Below, piece after piece: positions 40,809 to 51,079 of a DNA stretch of 64,000 nt. The notes below the pieces were generated by a model. It ran no database searches. It was given only the letters and a program-made list of their open reading frames with translations, and had not been told where the DNA came from. The translations under genes were made by a program, and so were the position numbers. The number at the start of each line of letters is the position of its first letter. The first letter of the stretch is position 1. The stretch lies in assembly GCA_033558025.1 (NCBI GenBank), contig JAUCEF010000018.1:1922001-1986000 (forward strand). Direction: 5' to 3'. This stretch comes from Phytophthora sp. 'mugwort'. Its lineage: Eukaryota > Oomycota > Peronosporomycetes > Peronosporales > Peronosporaceae.

Positions 40809-41130
40809 TTGTCCTGCGTTCCCCTGCCCGTGGGTTCGCGGCCTCATGTGGAAAATGAACAAATATTGCCTAAACAACGGCTCTGCTGGAAAAGTGACAA
40901 GTGCAAAATAGCCGCACATGACATTATATGATCTATGGACGCACTTTGCAATTTTCCCCAACCGGTGACTGATGATGATATACATCGGATTCGCTAAGAT
41001 GCTACCGCCCCGACCGAGTTCCATGAGGTTTTAGGTTGGTAGTGGTGCCCGTGACGGCGCTTGAACGAGCTGCAACGGGCGATCGTACAATAGCGACAAG
41101 GGCAACCGAGACTCCACAGCGTTCCACCAG
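40809..41130. other. noncoding, no gene seen
   Basis: Possibly the right end of the DIRS element. Nothing recognisable. Confidence 0.35.
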
Positions 41131-41533
41131 CTAGTGGCGGCCACCTTGTGGAACAACTTTGCCCAGTTCCGTTGGCTTCGGTTTTTCGAAATTGTCTTCG
41201 GTTAGGTTGACATAGATCAATTCGGCTGCTCGCTCGATGACTTCACCCACAAACGTTTTGTCATAAGCCAACCGCTCCCTTTCTGGATTACCTAGAATCC
41301 ATGTTTTCGTTAGAGGTAACGGATAATGTCGAGGTATTCGGGTGAAGCAGCCGTAGATAGTTGTTGCCAAACACATCCGTGCGAGGGTGGGTATCACGTG
41401 GTTCATGCCGACGCCCCTGTCGGCTTCCCAGCCAGCAGTATGCGATGATCACGGCGTCACGGAATATCTGAGTCGCAGCGTGTAACCCACCTTGGGAGTA
41501 ATCCTGGTTCATTAAGGATATCGTGCGCGCCAT
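41131..41533 (-). other. unrecognised coding-like fragment
   Basis: Two overlapping minus frames look partly coding: GGLHAATQIFRDAVIIAYCW (from 41533) and GNPERERLAYDKTFVGEVIE then RAAELIYVNLTEDNFEKPKP (from 41406). The YVNLTEDNFEKPKPTEL end weakly recalls the GH1 C-terminus YVNYTSESG...FEPKPTDL in this window, but the rest does not fit. It is probably a relic; no function assigned. Confidence 0.3.
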
Positions 41534-42237
41534 TAGGCTTAGAGGACTTCCCCCTCAATGTACAATTCTAATCGTATCAAGTGAATCAAGCTCTCTGTAT
41601 GTTCTGTCGTTAGCTGTAGCGCAATCTCACTACAGTAGTCCCGTGCCCCGCAACCTACTTGGGCGACACAAGCGGCTCGTAGCCGATGCTGCGGTGACGG
41701 AACGCCACACCACAACACACCAATAACCATTGCAGCGAGCGCAACGAATCCGAATTCGATGCCGAAGCTGGGGTGCTGGTAAATACAGACCTAAAAAGTA
41801 CCTAAAGCGCTCTAATTGTCGTAAAAAATATGCGGTATATTACGGTATTAGATCCCTTTTAGGACTAATTAGCCGGGTGAAACTGTAACCATACCATAAA
41901 AAATCCGACCACGCATAAAACGACGAAAGAGGGGTGTCGCTATATAATGTCCCTGGCAGATCGCATTGCTCGCTGGTGACAGAACCCTAAGCCCGTTACG
42001 GCTGCGCCTTCGCTTGACGGTTAAACAGTGGTTTGTGCTGGGTTTACGCCTGCGTGCTTCGCCCACGGTCTGCAAACCCGAGTAACCTGGGGACGGTGTG
42101 ACCTCCGTCCCCAGGTTACAACCAATTAGCGTGCTTGAATATCGCATTATACTTGCTCTGACTACACGTGATATGGCTCAGAAAGTATGCTGAAGTGACT
42201 TGGACTAAGTATTCATGATAACATACTGGGTAATATT
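41534..42237. other. noncoding stretch with hairpin
   Basis: No gene. It contains the 15-bp-stem hairpin at 42082-42119. Confidence 0.4.
42082..42119. repeat. perfect 15-bp-stem hairpin
   Basis: GTAACCTGGGGACGG at 42082-42096 and CCGTCCCCAGGTTAC at 42105-42119 are perfect inverses around TGTGACCT. There is no T-tract, and this is a eukaryotic genome, so it is not a bacterial-type terminator. It could be the 3' hairpin of a Helitron-like element, but no CTRR end follows at the right distance. Confidence 0.65.
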
Positions 42238-42282
42238 TTAACCCTCTATTACCAGAAATCATGCCCCTGAACGCCTTAATGA

Positions 42283-42301
42283 ACGTCGTAACTTACGACG
42301 T
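42283..42301. repeat. piggyBac subterminal palindrome, left
   Basis: ACGTCGTAACTTACGACGT is a palindrome around its central C. A second copy, diverged, lies at 42431-42453 (CTATCCGTGA...CGACATAG). Confidence 0.8.
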
Positions 42302-43756
42302 ACAAATACACTTAGACTTAGTATGGAGGTGTCCTTTCCATGACAGGATACGTGGAAAATGGTGTATAAGTTGTATGAGGTTTTCGTCGGCAATGTCGTA
42401 CATACGACGTTCGATTCACAAAATAAATTACTATCCGTGAACTTACGACATAGCTAAAAATGTAAAGACGAAACAAGTAACAGAAACCAGCAACAGACGG
42501 AATGATTTACAAAACCAGTGAGAAGTGGGATTAATTATTACATAGACAGAACAACTAGGAATCCAGATCAGAATCACTAGTGCAAAAGAACGCCGTTATT
42601 GTCACTTCTACATTCAACCTATCGACTCATCATCTGCCACTTCGGCTACTTCATCCCGCAAAATCTCGCGTCGTGTCTTCGATCTTCCCGATTTTTTTTC
42701 CCTGAGCGCCTGAGGACAACACGTTTCCCCAGGCCCTCAGGGATAGATGTACCACATTCAAAGTCTTTGTGCCAAATCTGGAAACAGGTTTTGACTAAGC
42801 CCTTGTATGCATGTCTAGCCTTCGGACAAAGGAAGCACTTAGCATTGCCGTTGGAGCATTCTTAACAGAAGAAAGTTGTCTGAAACTCTTCCTCTCACCA
42901 CGAAGAAGAGCACACACTTTGCACGAGCGTTGTCGGCGTTTCAGTTCGCCCGATACAGTAATCCAATCATTAAATTACGAATGAGTATGCGACGATTGCC
43001 GGCGGCGCTTGGAACGAGAGCGTCCAGCCGGCAACGGCGTAATTATAGGTTCCGTAATGAAGGCATCGGGCTTCAGCGCAAGCAATTGCTTGTGGAGAAC
43101 ACTCATCCATTCTCCAGGAGACATTGGAGCAACTTCTTTGATTCGCCGAGATTCTTAATGCGTAATAAACGCATTTACCAATGCCATATCCACGAAACCT
43201 AGAAATAGTGACTTGTAATACTTGCGAAAACGAAGTGCCGTCTGTATGGAGTACGACTGGAGGCGGAGTTGATCGTGAACGTCAACTCCGCCCATCCAAC
43301 GTTGATAATCCGTCACAAATTTTGGACACTTGACGGTTGTAGGGCCCACTTGCTTGATATTACGCTGAATACTAGCTTCAGCCATGGACACACCAGTCGC
43401 CAAATAATGCACTGGTTTACCGTCCAATCAATGGCATGCGACCATGATGGGAACCGCAACACATCGAGTAAACGTAAAGGTGCCTCGCTCAATTGAGCGT
43501 GGCCGAGTCTTGCGCTTTTCAGCCACTTTAGAATCGAAACCGATTCTATTCGTCACAATAGTGCCTATAACGTATGTGGACATCGAAAATAGCTGAGAGC
43601 AAGTGCGACAGAAGAATAGAATTTTTCGATCACCACCAACCGGAAGCCACCAGTGTTTCTTCCAAGAATGATTTTCATATTGCGGACCATTGCTGCGGCC
43701 CCCGTCTTATTATCCACTGATCCATCTTGCTCTCTTGCGCCAATATAAATCTCAAA

Positions 43757-43841
43757 CTGTAAGTTACGACATTCATAAGTTTTAGCATCATATAAAAGGT
43801 AAGTTACGACATAAAAAGTCAACAAAAGAAAACGAACATAC
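43757..43841 (-). other. probable intron in piggyBac transposase
   Basis: It starts GTATGT and ends CTTACAG, and interrupts the conserved join between ...AVFSH and FEIYIGARE. Strict splicing is off by one base, so a base was probably lost at the junction. It carries two half-copies of the GTAAGTTACGAC motif seen at the element ends. Confidence 0.55.
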
Positions 43842-45129
43842 TGGTGGCTAAAAACCGCCTTCGAACCACAAACCATAAACATTTTTGTTCCGTAGCGGCG
43901 CGGCTTATCGGGCATGAACATGCGCGTAGTGCTCCTTCGCGAAGTAGACGGCAGCACTCCTTCGTCGAAAGAAAAAAAACGCTGGCAGCGACCACACCGA
44001 CAGACGTTGAGCTTGTAGTACATTGAAGACTCCTCGTAACTTCCATAACTTGTCGCGATTACGAGGCGCCTCATTATCAGCAAAATGTAAGTCTCGGAGG
44101 ATGGAGGTGCATCAGTTGTGCGCCATATACCGTCCAAAACGCCCGGCAGGAATAACCCCGTCGTCTGTTATCGACCAGTGTCCCGATAATGCTCGTTGGT
44201 GGGGGCACAAGACATGCGCAACGAGAAGTCCAATCACATGTAGTAGCTCGCTTGCATCAATCGGCTTTTCACTGCGAAAACGCCGGCGAATTTGCTGCAA
44301 CGTTTCGGGAGTCGAAGGCCGACGCAAACGCACCTGGTTCACCCGCATTCCCGTTGCCCCTGATTCAACACTCTGTTGCATGTACCGGTTAGTCTCAGTC
44401 GCTATCTGTACCCACAACGACTAGCGAAAAATACAAAAATAGAGTTAGTGGGGAGTCAGCAGCGGCTTGTAGATCAGAAATTGGCGTCGCAACGTCGTCA
44501 CATAGATTGTGGTAGCTTCCTTGGTCCACCTCGAACGTTGAAGACGTTGAGCTCCATGTAGTAGCCGGTAAAGCATCCTTGTCTATGTCATCAATCGCAA
44601 GGGACCCACCAAGAGACTTAATGAACGCTTCATCCACCATTTTCACTTCAATTCTTGACAGGTCATCATCTTCGGGAAATTCTCGAGGCTCCACTTCCGG
44701 CTCTTCAACTCCTAGACCTCCTTCACTTGCACTAGATTCTAGAGTCTCATACACGTCAACGTCCTCCTCATCTTTCACAACATTCACATCATCAACAGGT
44801 ACGTAGATCGCTTCTTCACACGGCACTTCCATAGCCTCATCTCCCTCGCACTTGCTCTCGTCCTTGCTTTTCTCATCTTATTCTCGGCTTCAGACAATAT
44901 CCGCTGAAAGGCTCCGACTACAACTTCTTGGTCGGACTCTTCCAGTTCTGAAATCTGCGATACATTAAGTGGCCGCCCCACGGCACCTTGGGACAGAAAC
45001 TCAGTGTTAGTCATTGCTGGATCAAATATTGACTCTAACGTTGGAGCTGACAACTCCAAAAAAGAGCAGTCAATTTGCGAAATGGAACGATTGGAAGATC
45101 ACCACTCTGCACGTCTTTAACTCCCCACC

Positions 45130-45292
45130 CACTCTGCATATCACCACTCTGTATACCATCATTCTGCATATCGCCATTCTGCATATCATTACTCTGCACT
45201 TCGTTAACTCCGCCCCCATCACCAGTCTGCATATCACCATTCTGCATATCATCACTCTGCATATCACCACTCTGCATATCATCACTCTGACG
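45130..45292 (-). repeat. 15-bp minisatellite in transposase spacer
   Basis: Units such as CTGCATATCACCACT and CTGCATATCATCACT (plus strand) repeat about ten times, coding for (Q/N)SGDM and (Q/N)DDM units on the minus strand (DMQSDDMQNGDMQTGD). Confidence 0.75.
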
Positions 45293-45950
45293 TAGTTACC
45301 TCCGCCCTCACCTCCACCACCACTTCGCACGTCTTCATCACCGCTCTTACCTCCATTATGAACGTCTACATCGCCAGCATCCACGTCACCTCCAGATTCA
45401 GATTCTCCAGCCTGGTTCAGATCTGTCAGCCCCGTTTGCGCAATTGCGAATGAGACAACTGCGCCTTCTCCTGCATTATAATACACAAACACTGTTATAT
45501 AATCATCATGATCACCAATTTAATAAACCATGCATACCTGTAAAAAAAAAAACGCTAGTCCCTTCTATAGGCTCGCTACCGCCGACGTTCGGCTTGTAAT
45601 ACTTCCAGTCCATCGAAAGCCCGGTGGGCTTCTTTGCCTCCCATCCGCGTGCCACGAGTTGTCGCCAGAGATAGCGGAAATCCACGACTCAGACCGCCGC
45701 CGCTCTTTTTGTTCGCCCGCTTAATCTCATTCTAACCATAATGTGTCCTGCGGGTTTCGCGCCAAATTTCGGAATGAGCCCAAATCTTGGACCGTCCTAC
45801 GCCACTCATCCGGTTTGAATGTTCCCCTAACCTCGCCCTTTTGTGCAAGTTCGGAAATGACCTCTACGAGCTTATATTTTTTTATTCGCAAAATCAACTT
45901 GATTAAAGTATTGGAACGTTTTTTGAGCCATTTCCTATTTAGCAGATTTT

Positions 45951-46000
45951 CTATGTCGTAACTTACGACATAGAAAAAGCTACGTCGTAACGTACGACGT
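45951..46000. repeat. piggyBac subterminal palindromes, right
   Basis: A 23-bp palindrome at 45951-45973 (CTATGTCGTAA-C-TTACGACATAG) and a near-palindrome at 45982-46000 (ACGTCGTAACGTACGACGT) lie just inside the right terminal repeat, mirroring those on the left. Confidence 0.8.
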
Positions 46001-46099
46001 TGGTAATAGAGGGGTTAATATGTCTTTAGGTCCGATTCACTAAAATGTGTATTTTACATTAGGACTTTTAGATCAGTTTAGATCGGTACTAGGTACGCA

Positions 46100-46384
46100 T
46101 TATCTACTACCGAAGCTGGACGTCTTGCTCAAGTGCGACGTAGTTGCATTGGCCTTGATGTCTGTCTCGTTCCGGCCGTCAAGACACTTGGTCGTGGCTA
46201 CGTTATGGAACCACTTGGACGAAGGACGCGGGATTCGAGCCAGATCCGTGGGCTTCGGGTCGTAGAAGTCCGGAGATCCCGTCTGCTCCATGAAATGGGC
46301 GTAGTACATGCCGAAGCGCGGGCCGTACGAGCCCCAGGGGTCACTAGACGACGTAAGGGCAAATGGCGGAATGACTTTCCACAC
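46100..46384 (-). pseudogene. GH1 C-terminal fragment
   Basis: The minus frame reads SDPWGSYGPRFGMYYAHFME then GSPDFYDPKPTDLARIPRPS and KWFHNVATTKCLDGRNE. This matches the last ~80 residues of the GH1 barrel seen in the genes at 30-34 kb, but differs enough to come from another GH1 gene. The rest of the gene is absent. It lies between a piggyBac and a copia remnant, so it was probably separated by insertions or carried here. Confidence 0.7.
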
Positions 46385-46544
46385 CGAGGGTCTTACTTGC
46401 AGGAAGACTGTCGGTGATATAGCACTAAGCTTTGATGCACATGCCTGAAGTTATCCACACGGAAAATATGACTAAATTTGATTTGATATAAGGACTACGG
46501 CAGTGGTATAGTATAGCATTCCTGTGTCCTCAATGAAACCCTCC

Positions 46545-48592
46545 GCATCAATGGCGGCATGGAGTTTCTCAACACGGGCTTCCGTCAGAATATAACCAGG
46601 AAAGGTTTGCGTGACCAACACACGGCTCGCTACCGGAGTCAACATAATGGCGCCGCGGAACGTGCCATTCGCACAGTTACTGAAATGGCGGCTGCCATGC
46701 TGATCGACTCCAAGCTGCCTCACTACTTGTGGGAAGATGCCCTTGCATACGCGGCGTACGTACGCAATCGCATCCCGAAACGTGGAGCTGCAGTTACGCT
46801 CCACGAACGACTGCTAGGCGGCAGGCTCAATCTCCAGAATACGCCAGCGTTCGGCCAGTCGCTAGTCATCCAAACGCCCAACCCGCTGCGACGCAAAAAA
46901 CGGTTCGTTTTTACAGGCCCGGCAACATTGGGGTGTACGTCGGTTTTTCTGACGCCGTCAAAGCGTTCAAAGCGTACGTGCCAAATGATGGACGGCCGGT
47001 CAAATACACAATCGACATCATTCCGCTGAGCACGAAGACATAGTTCTCCCAGGCGATACCCAAGAGCCACCGGACGAAGGGGAGGCGACGAGAGCACCCT
47101 GTTTGACGAAGACGACTCAACTACACCCAGGACGCGGCTCACAGCAAAGCGGTTGGATCGATGCTACGAGACACTAGCTGGCGGCCAGACCAAGCGGGAG
47201 AATTCAACAGAGGCAGCGAGCCCATGGCTACGCGACGGGTGGAACGAATATCCTCGCGCAAAATCAGCGCAGCATTCATCTGTCTTGCCTAAGTAATCCG
47301 GTAGCCACTCTATACGGCGGAAGCACGCCGATCACCAGAGTGGCCCGAGTGGGAACGAGCTACGTGGGTTGAAGTTCGCGCGACAAAAGCTAATAACACG
47401 TTCGTGCCCGTCGACACTCCACCTGGACCAACATCCTGGACAACACCGTCCGGTTCCGCGTGAAAACTGGCCCCGACGGCGAGATCGTTCAATTCAAAGT
47501 TAGAATCTGCGCCCAAGGAGATCGCCAGATTTACATGCACGACTATGTCGATACTCATGCACCCGTGACCGACCTTACGTGCGTACGCATCTTTCTCGTG
47601 ATCGCAGTAAATATGAAGATAGCCATGCGGCAAGGAGACGTGCCAGCAGCTTACCTCAAGGTCCCCATCAAGGAGATGATCTGCATACGACAAGTGAAAG
47701 GTTTTGAACGTCTGGCAAGTAAGGTAAAGTCTGGCTTCTCAAGAAGGCCCTGTACGGGCTCAAGCAAGCCGGGCGCGAATGAAACAAGGAGATCGACGCT
47801 TACCTGCGAACAGGTCAGCATCCAGGTCAGTGTCGATCTCCTTGTTCCATTCGCGTCCGGCAAAGAATGGTAAGCATCACCTGTCGTGGGTTTCAGTCAG
47901 TAGTGCGAACAAACATTACCTGTCGTGGGTGTTTGACGGTCTACTTCTAGTGTGCCTCTACGTAGACGACAGTACGGTAGCAAACCCAGAAGAAGATCAA
48001 GTGCCCCGCCTCATGACGGCACTCAACACCAAGTATCAAGTCAAAGACCAAGGGGTCCCGATCCAGTTCCTGGGAATGCGACTGCGCCACCTCCGAAGAC
48101 ATCGATGTGTTTTAAGCCGTGTACATCGATGAAGTCCTGTATCTCTTTGCGATGGATCCCATACGATCGACAAATACACCGATGGTGCCCAGCACCCGTC
48201 TCGACGATCTGGCCAGCGAGCCGACTCCAGAAGAAGTCGAGGTGATGAGCAGAATGCCGTACCGCCAAGCGGAGTTCATAGCTGCCAACGAAGGCTTGCT
48301 CCAAGCCGAATGGATCAAGCTCGTAGTGGACGAGATGCTTGCGAAAAGCCCTATCAAGGTCGACCGCACGGTTCTCATCGATAGCCAGCCAAGGATCAAG
48401 AGGATTCAACATGACGGCTCCTCTGATGCGCAAAAGGCAGTGGAATCCGATTCCACGCACTGAAGGATGGGTGGAAAAAAGGCCTGATAAGACTCGAGTA
48501 CGTTCCGACGTCCTGTAATCTATCTGATCTGCTGACCAAGTCGCTCGGTCACGCAAAGCTTTTCAACAAACGCAACCTTATGCGGCATGCAC
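46545..48592 (+). pseudogene. copia-type retrotransposon pol remnant
   Basis: Fragments in copia order: integrase C-terminal half (GGMEFLNTGFRQNITRKGLR, HNGAAERAIRTVTEMAAAML, LPHYLWEDALAYAAYVRNRI), then reverse transcriptase (VKTGPDGEIVQFKVRICAQG, THAPVTDLTCVRIFLVIAVN, GDVPAAYLKVPIKEMICIRQ, and the active-site YVDD in [18 protein letters not shown]). The RNase H end reads EFIAANEGLLQAEWIKLVVD and TVLIDSQPRIKRIQHDGSSD, then VPTSCNLSDLLTKSLGHAKL. A deletion joins MPYRQA directly to EFIAANEG, and an inverted duplication interrupts RT at 47768-47861. GAG, protease and the integrase N-terminus are missing. No LTRs recognised. Confidence 0.8.
47768..47861. repeat. 30-bp snap-back inverted duplication inside copia RT
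   Basis: The coding sequence for GREWNKEID (47768-47797) reappears as its reverse complement at 47832-47861 with two mismatches in 30 bp and a 34-nt spacer. Just after, two near-copies of ACCTGTCGTGGGT occur ~40 bp apart. Confidence 0.85.
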
Positions 48593-48819
48593 TAGCTCAT
48601 GGGGGGGGCACTTCAAAATGGAGCGGTGCTTGCGGGGGAGGTGTTGGGCCTCCAGCTGGGTAAGCACCCCTCCACGAGTGGAGCTAGCGTAGCACGCGTC
48701 ACAGCGTGTGTAGGACACAGGACCGCGGCCAGGTCCGGAGGGATCCGGCACGCACTTTCTCTAGGGGAAGGCATCGCGGTTCACAGGGTCGAGGCCCGCG
48801 AGGTTTTAGCATGCTAAAT

Positions 48820-49590
48820 AGATCACTTTTGATATTTGCCTTGTGTCTGCAAGGACACCGAACTAACAGGTACACATTGCTGGAATGCTATGGCGACCTG
48901 GATGTGGCTGTAAAGTGGGTGGCTGGAGAGCGTCACGCTTTGTTCAGCCCGGAGGATGGCTTCGAGGTTGAGGCGGGCATGCCAACCGAAGCTGTTAATC
49001 TGCATGTCCTTAGGCTTCGAGTTCTCCATGAAGAATGGTATCAAGTGGCTTATGCAGGGAAGGAGCAGCTGGATGAAGCAATGCCTCGATCAGTTTATAG
49101 TTCATCTGATGAGGCATTACCGCCCAAGCAACCCGCAGTAGCATTACCGGCAAATGTGCTTCGACTGCCGATGAGGGACGTTGAATTAGAGGTTGCGCAA
49201 AACCATGAAGTGTTTACTACGCCAAGGGCAAGGATAATCCGCCGGCGTTGCTCACGATCGTCAGCACTAACCGAAACCACTGGTGTGGAGTCGTCTGCGA
49301 CCCGGCAAAGGCGACCATGCAAGTGTTCGACCCGCAAAAGTGCGGCGATAGGCTAGTTTCTCTTCATCAGTTCATGCAGAACAAGGTGGAGCCCCTGCTT
49401 CCTCCGCGGCAGTATCGCTATAAGGCGTACAGCACCTTCTCGACTCGCGACAACTACAACTGCGGCGTTGATGTGCTTCTCTCTTTGAGACTTTTCTGTC
49501 TGGTATGTCTGCAAGATGCGCCAACGGTAGCGTTCGGGAAGCAATGCAGTTCTACAGGTACAGGTACCGCGCCAAGTATGTTTCTAGTTG
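48820..49590 (+). pseudogene. second Ulp1-type protease fragment
   Basis: An upstream frame reads RYTLLECYGDLDVAVKWVAG, HALFSPEDGFEVEAGMPTEA and later LPPKQPAVALPANVLRLPMR. A frameshift near 49245 leads to LTIVSTNRNHWCGVVCDPAK, MQVFDPQKCGDRLVSLHQFM and TFSTRDNYNCGVDVLLSLRL. HWCGVV, FDP and NCG supply the His, Asp and Cys of the C48 peptidase core. A second shift restores EAMQFYRYRYRAKYVSS, the family's C-terminal end. Similar to but not the same copy as 17852-18476. Probably transposon cargo, now dead. Confidence 0.7.
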
Positions 49591-49599
49591 GATAATTTA

Positions 49600-50321
49600 C
49601 ACATCAGGATACTTCTGTATGAAAACCAAGACAAACAAAAACGATACGCACCAAAGTCAGCCAATGCGATCGATATGCCAATGAAACTTGGGGGCGTGCT
49701 AACTTACCGTGCCATCAAACTTTGTGCCGAAGCTCAGCGCTCTACCCAGCCTCGTCCCTAAGAGTAATCAAAGCGCGTTTATCGCGCCTGGTCACTCCTC
49801 CTGTATGGTAGAACGTCAATACTAGTACCGTAATGCTGGTAATTATGTCAGCTGCTGAAGTACCGTAATAACCATCGTATTTTCGTGTTTATGACTAGCC
49901 AGGCTGCCAGCCTCGCTCGCCGCCAGACTCTAACCCAGACGCGCACAGTGCACGAAGATTTGAAGCTTTTGGTTTTGCCCATATCTGGCTGCTTAATCGC
50001 GCCCTGTTCACTTTTGCTGTTGTACTTTCCTCCTCGAAGACGCTCCGTGTATGATGGCGCTGCGCGCGACGCCTTTGTCTGTCGTGAAGTAAGGGCAAAA
50101 TGCATTACCGGACCATTGCCGAAGTTCAGTAGAAGTTAAAAACCTACGTCAAATCATGGAAGCAGAAGCCAGACCGATGGAATGGCACCCGTGATTGGGA
50201 CATACAGGTGCCAAAAAATATGTACGAACGTGACAGGCCCTCTCTCTCGCACTCGTGACTCTCTGATTTTTTGTTACGCAAAAGTTGAAAGATATGCCCG
50301 AGCTGGTGTTTGGCACTGGAT
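49600..50321. other. noncoding stretch, no gene seen
   Basis: No coding-like frame on either strand. Confidence 0.45.
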
Positions 50322-50493
50322 CGGAAGCCTATTCGCTTCGAGTCGCACATACAAGCGTGCAGGTTATTTTAACAGAATATAAATTTAGCTAGTGCTTAAC
50401 TAGTGTTAAGTTTAGATTAGCTAGTGTTAAATTTGGATTCTGTTAAAATGACCTGCACGCTTGTAAGTGCGATTCGAAACGGATAGGCTTCGG
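50322..50493. mobile_element. hairpin MITE with ~57-bp terminal inverted repeats
   Basis: The left arm (50322-50379: CGGAAGCCTAT, TACAAGCGTGCAGGT, ATTTTAACAGAAT) returns inverted at 50437-50493 with a handful of mismatches. The inner loop carries direct copies of TTAGCTAGTG and CTAGTGTTAA. Weaker complementarity extends ~15 bp further out on both sides. It has no ORF. The parent family is unknown. Confidence 0.75.
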
Positions 50494-51079
50494 ACAGCAC
50501 CCCCGACCTTAATCATCGTTAGACAGAATTATCCGGTATTCGTGGCTAAAATCTGGGATTGCAGTGGTGGGTTCCTCCAAAATTCTCAGCAGTACTTAGT
50601 GCATTATTTGCCTAACTTGAGTCTCAAACCGTAAGAGTCTCGAGCATCCGTCCCAAGGCTTCTTCAGCGATGGTCAGCTTCTCCCATCATACGCCCGAGG
50701 CGTGTTTTATCAATAAACTTCAGCAGACAGGTTTGCGGGCGGATCAATTCACTCGGCCACGTGGCGGGAATAACCGCAGTCATCACGGGACCCTTGACCA
50801 CAGATGTTCGGCAGGCCCGGCCCGGCTCCTGCTAATCGAGGTTAGTTGGGATAATCGACTAATACGGGCAGGGATGCCGGTACGAAGTCTGTAATGGCCA
50901 GGGCTCCCGAAATATCATTGCACTTGGAATAACGGCAGCAAATATCACAAGTATACTTATTTAGCGTGACGCGACAATGAATGTCCATAAAAATATATAA
51001 GAAAACACTAACTTCGGTAATCTTATATCTATAAAACCCTAAATAACTATTTGCTGGCGCTAACGCATTCTGACCATTC
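50494..51079. other. noncoding stretch, no gene seen
   Basis: No supportable gene. AT-rich toward the hAT remnant. Confidence 0.4.

Larger units (their letters stand above)
42646..45739 (-). pseudogene. piggyBac transposase (DDE_Tnp_1_7), broken
   Basis: From ATG 45739 the minus strand reads an N-terminal module (VVDFRYLWRQLVARGWEAKK), a QSGDMQ-repeat spacer, and an acidic region (DDVNVVKDEEDVDVYETLES). The core follows: RPSTPETLQQIRRRFRSEKP, SFDEGVLPSTSRRSTTRMFM with the first catalytic Asp, MFMVCGSKA where the second Asp is replaced by Gly (codon 43865-43867), VIGTIVTNRIGFDSKVAEKR, a stop for Trp at 43428-43430, and WMGGVDVHDQLRLQSYSIQT with the last Asp residues. The Cys-rich C-terminal finger (CFLCPKARHAYKG, CFQIWH) ends at 42646. 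A likely intron is 43757-43841. Several stops and frameshifts plus the D-to-G change make it dead. Confidence 0.85.
42242..46014 (-). mobile_element. piggyBac-type transposon, 3.77 kb, both ends visible
   Basis: TTAA at 42238-42241 precedes CCCTCTATTACC. GGTAATAGAGGGG, its inverse with one extra base, ends at 46014 and is followed by TTAA at 46015-46018. This is the piggyBac signature: a TTAA target duplication and terminal repeats starting CCC. Inside, palindromic GTCGTAACTTACGAC motifs lie near both ends. One transposase gene on the minus strand fills the element. Confidence 0.9.

Noticed and set aside
42082..42119. Rho-independent terminator
   Set aside because: A strong hairpin but no T-tract, and the genome is eukaryotic.
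45070..45295. CRISPR-like array from the regular 15-bp repeats
   Set aside because: Units are contiguous, with no spacers, in a eukaryotic transposase gene.
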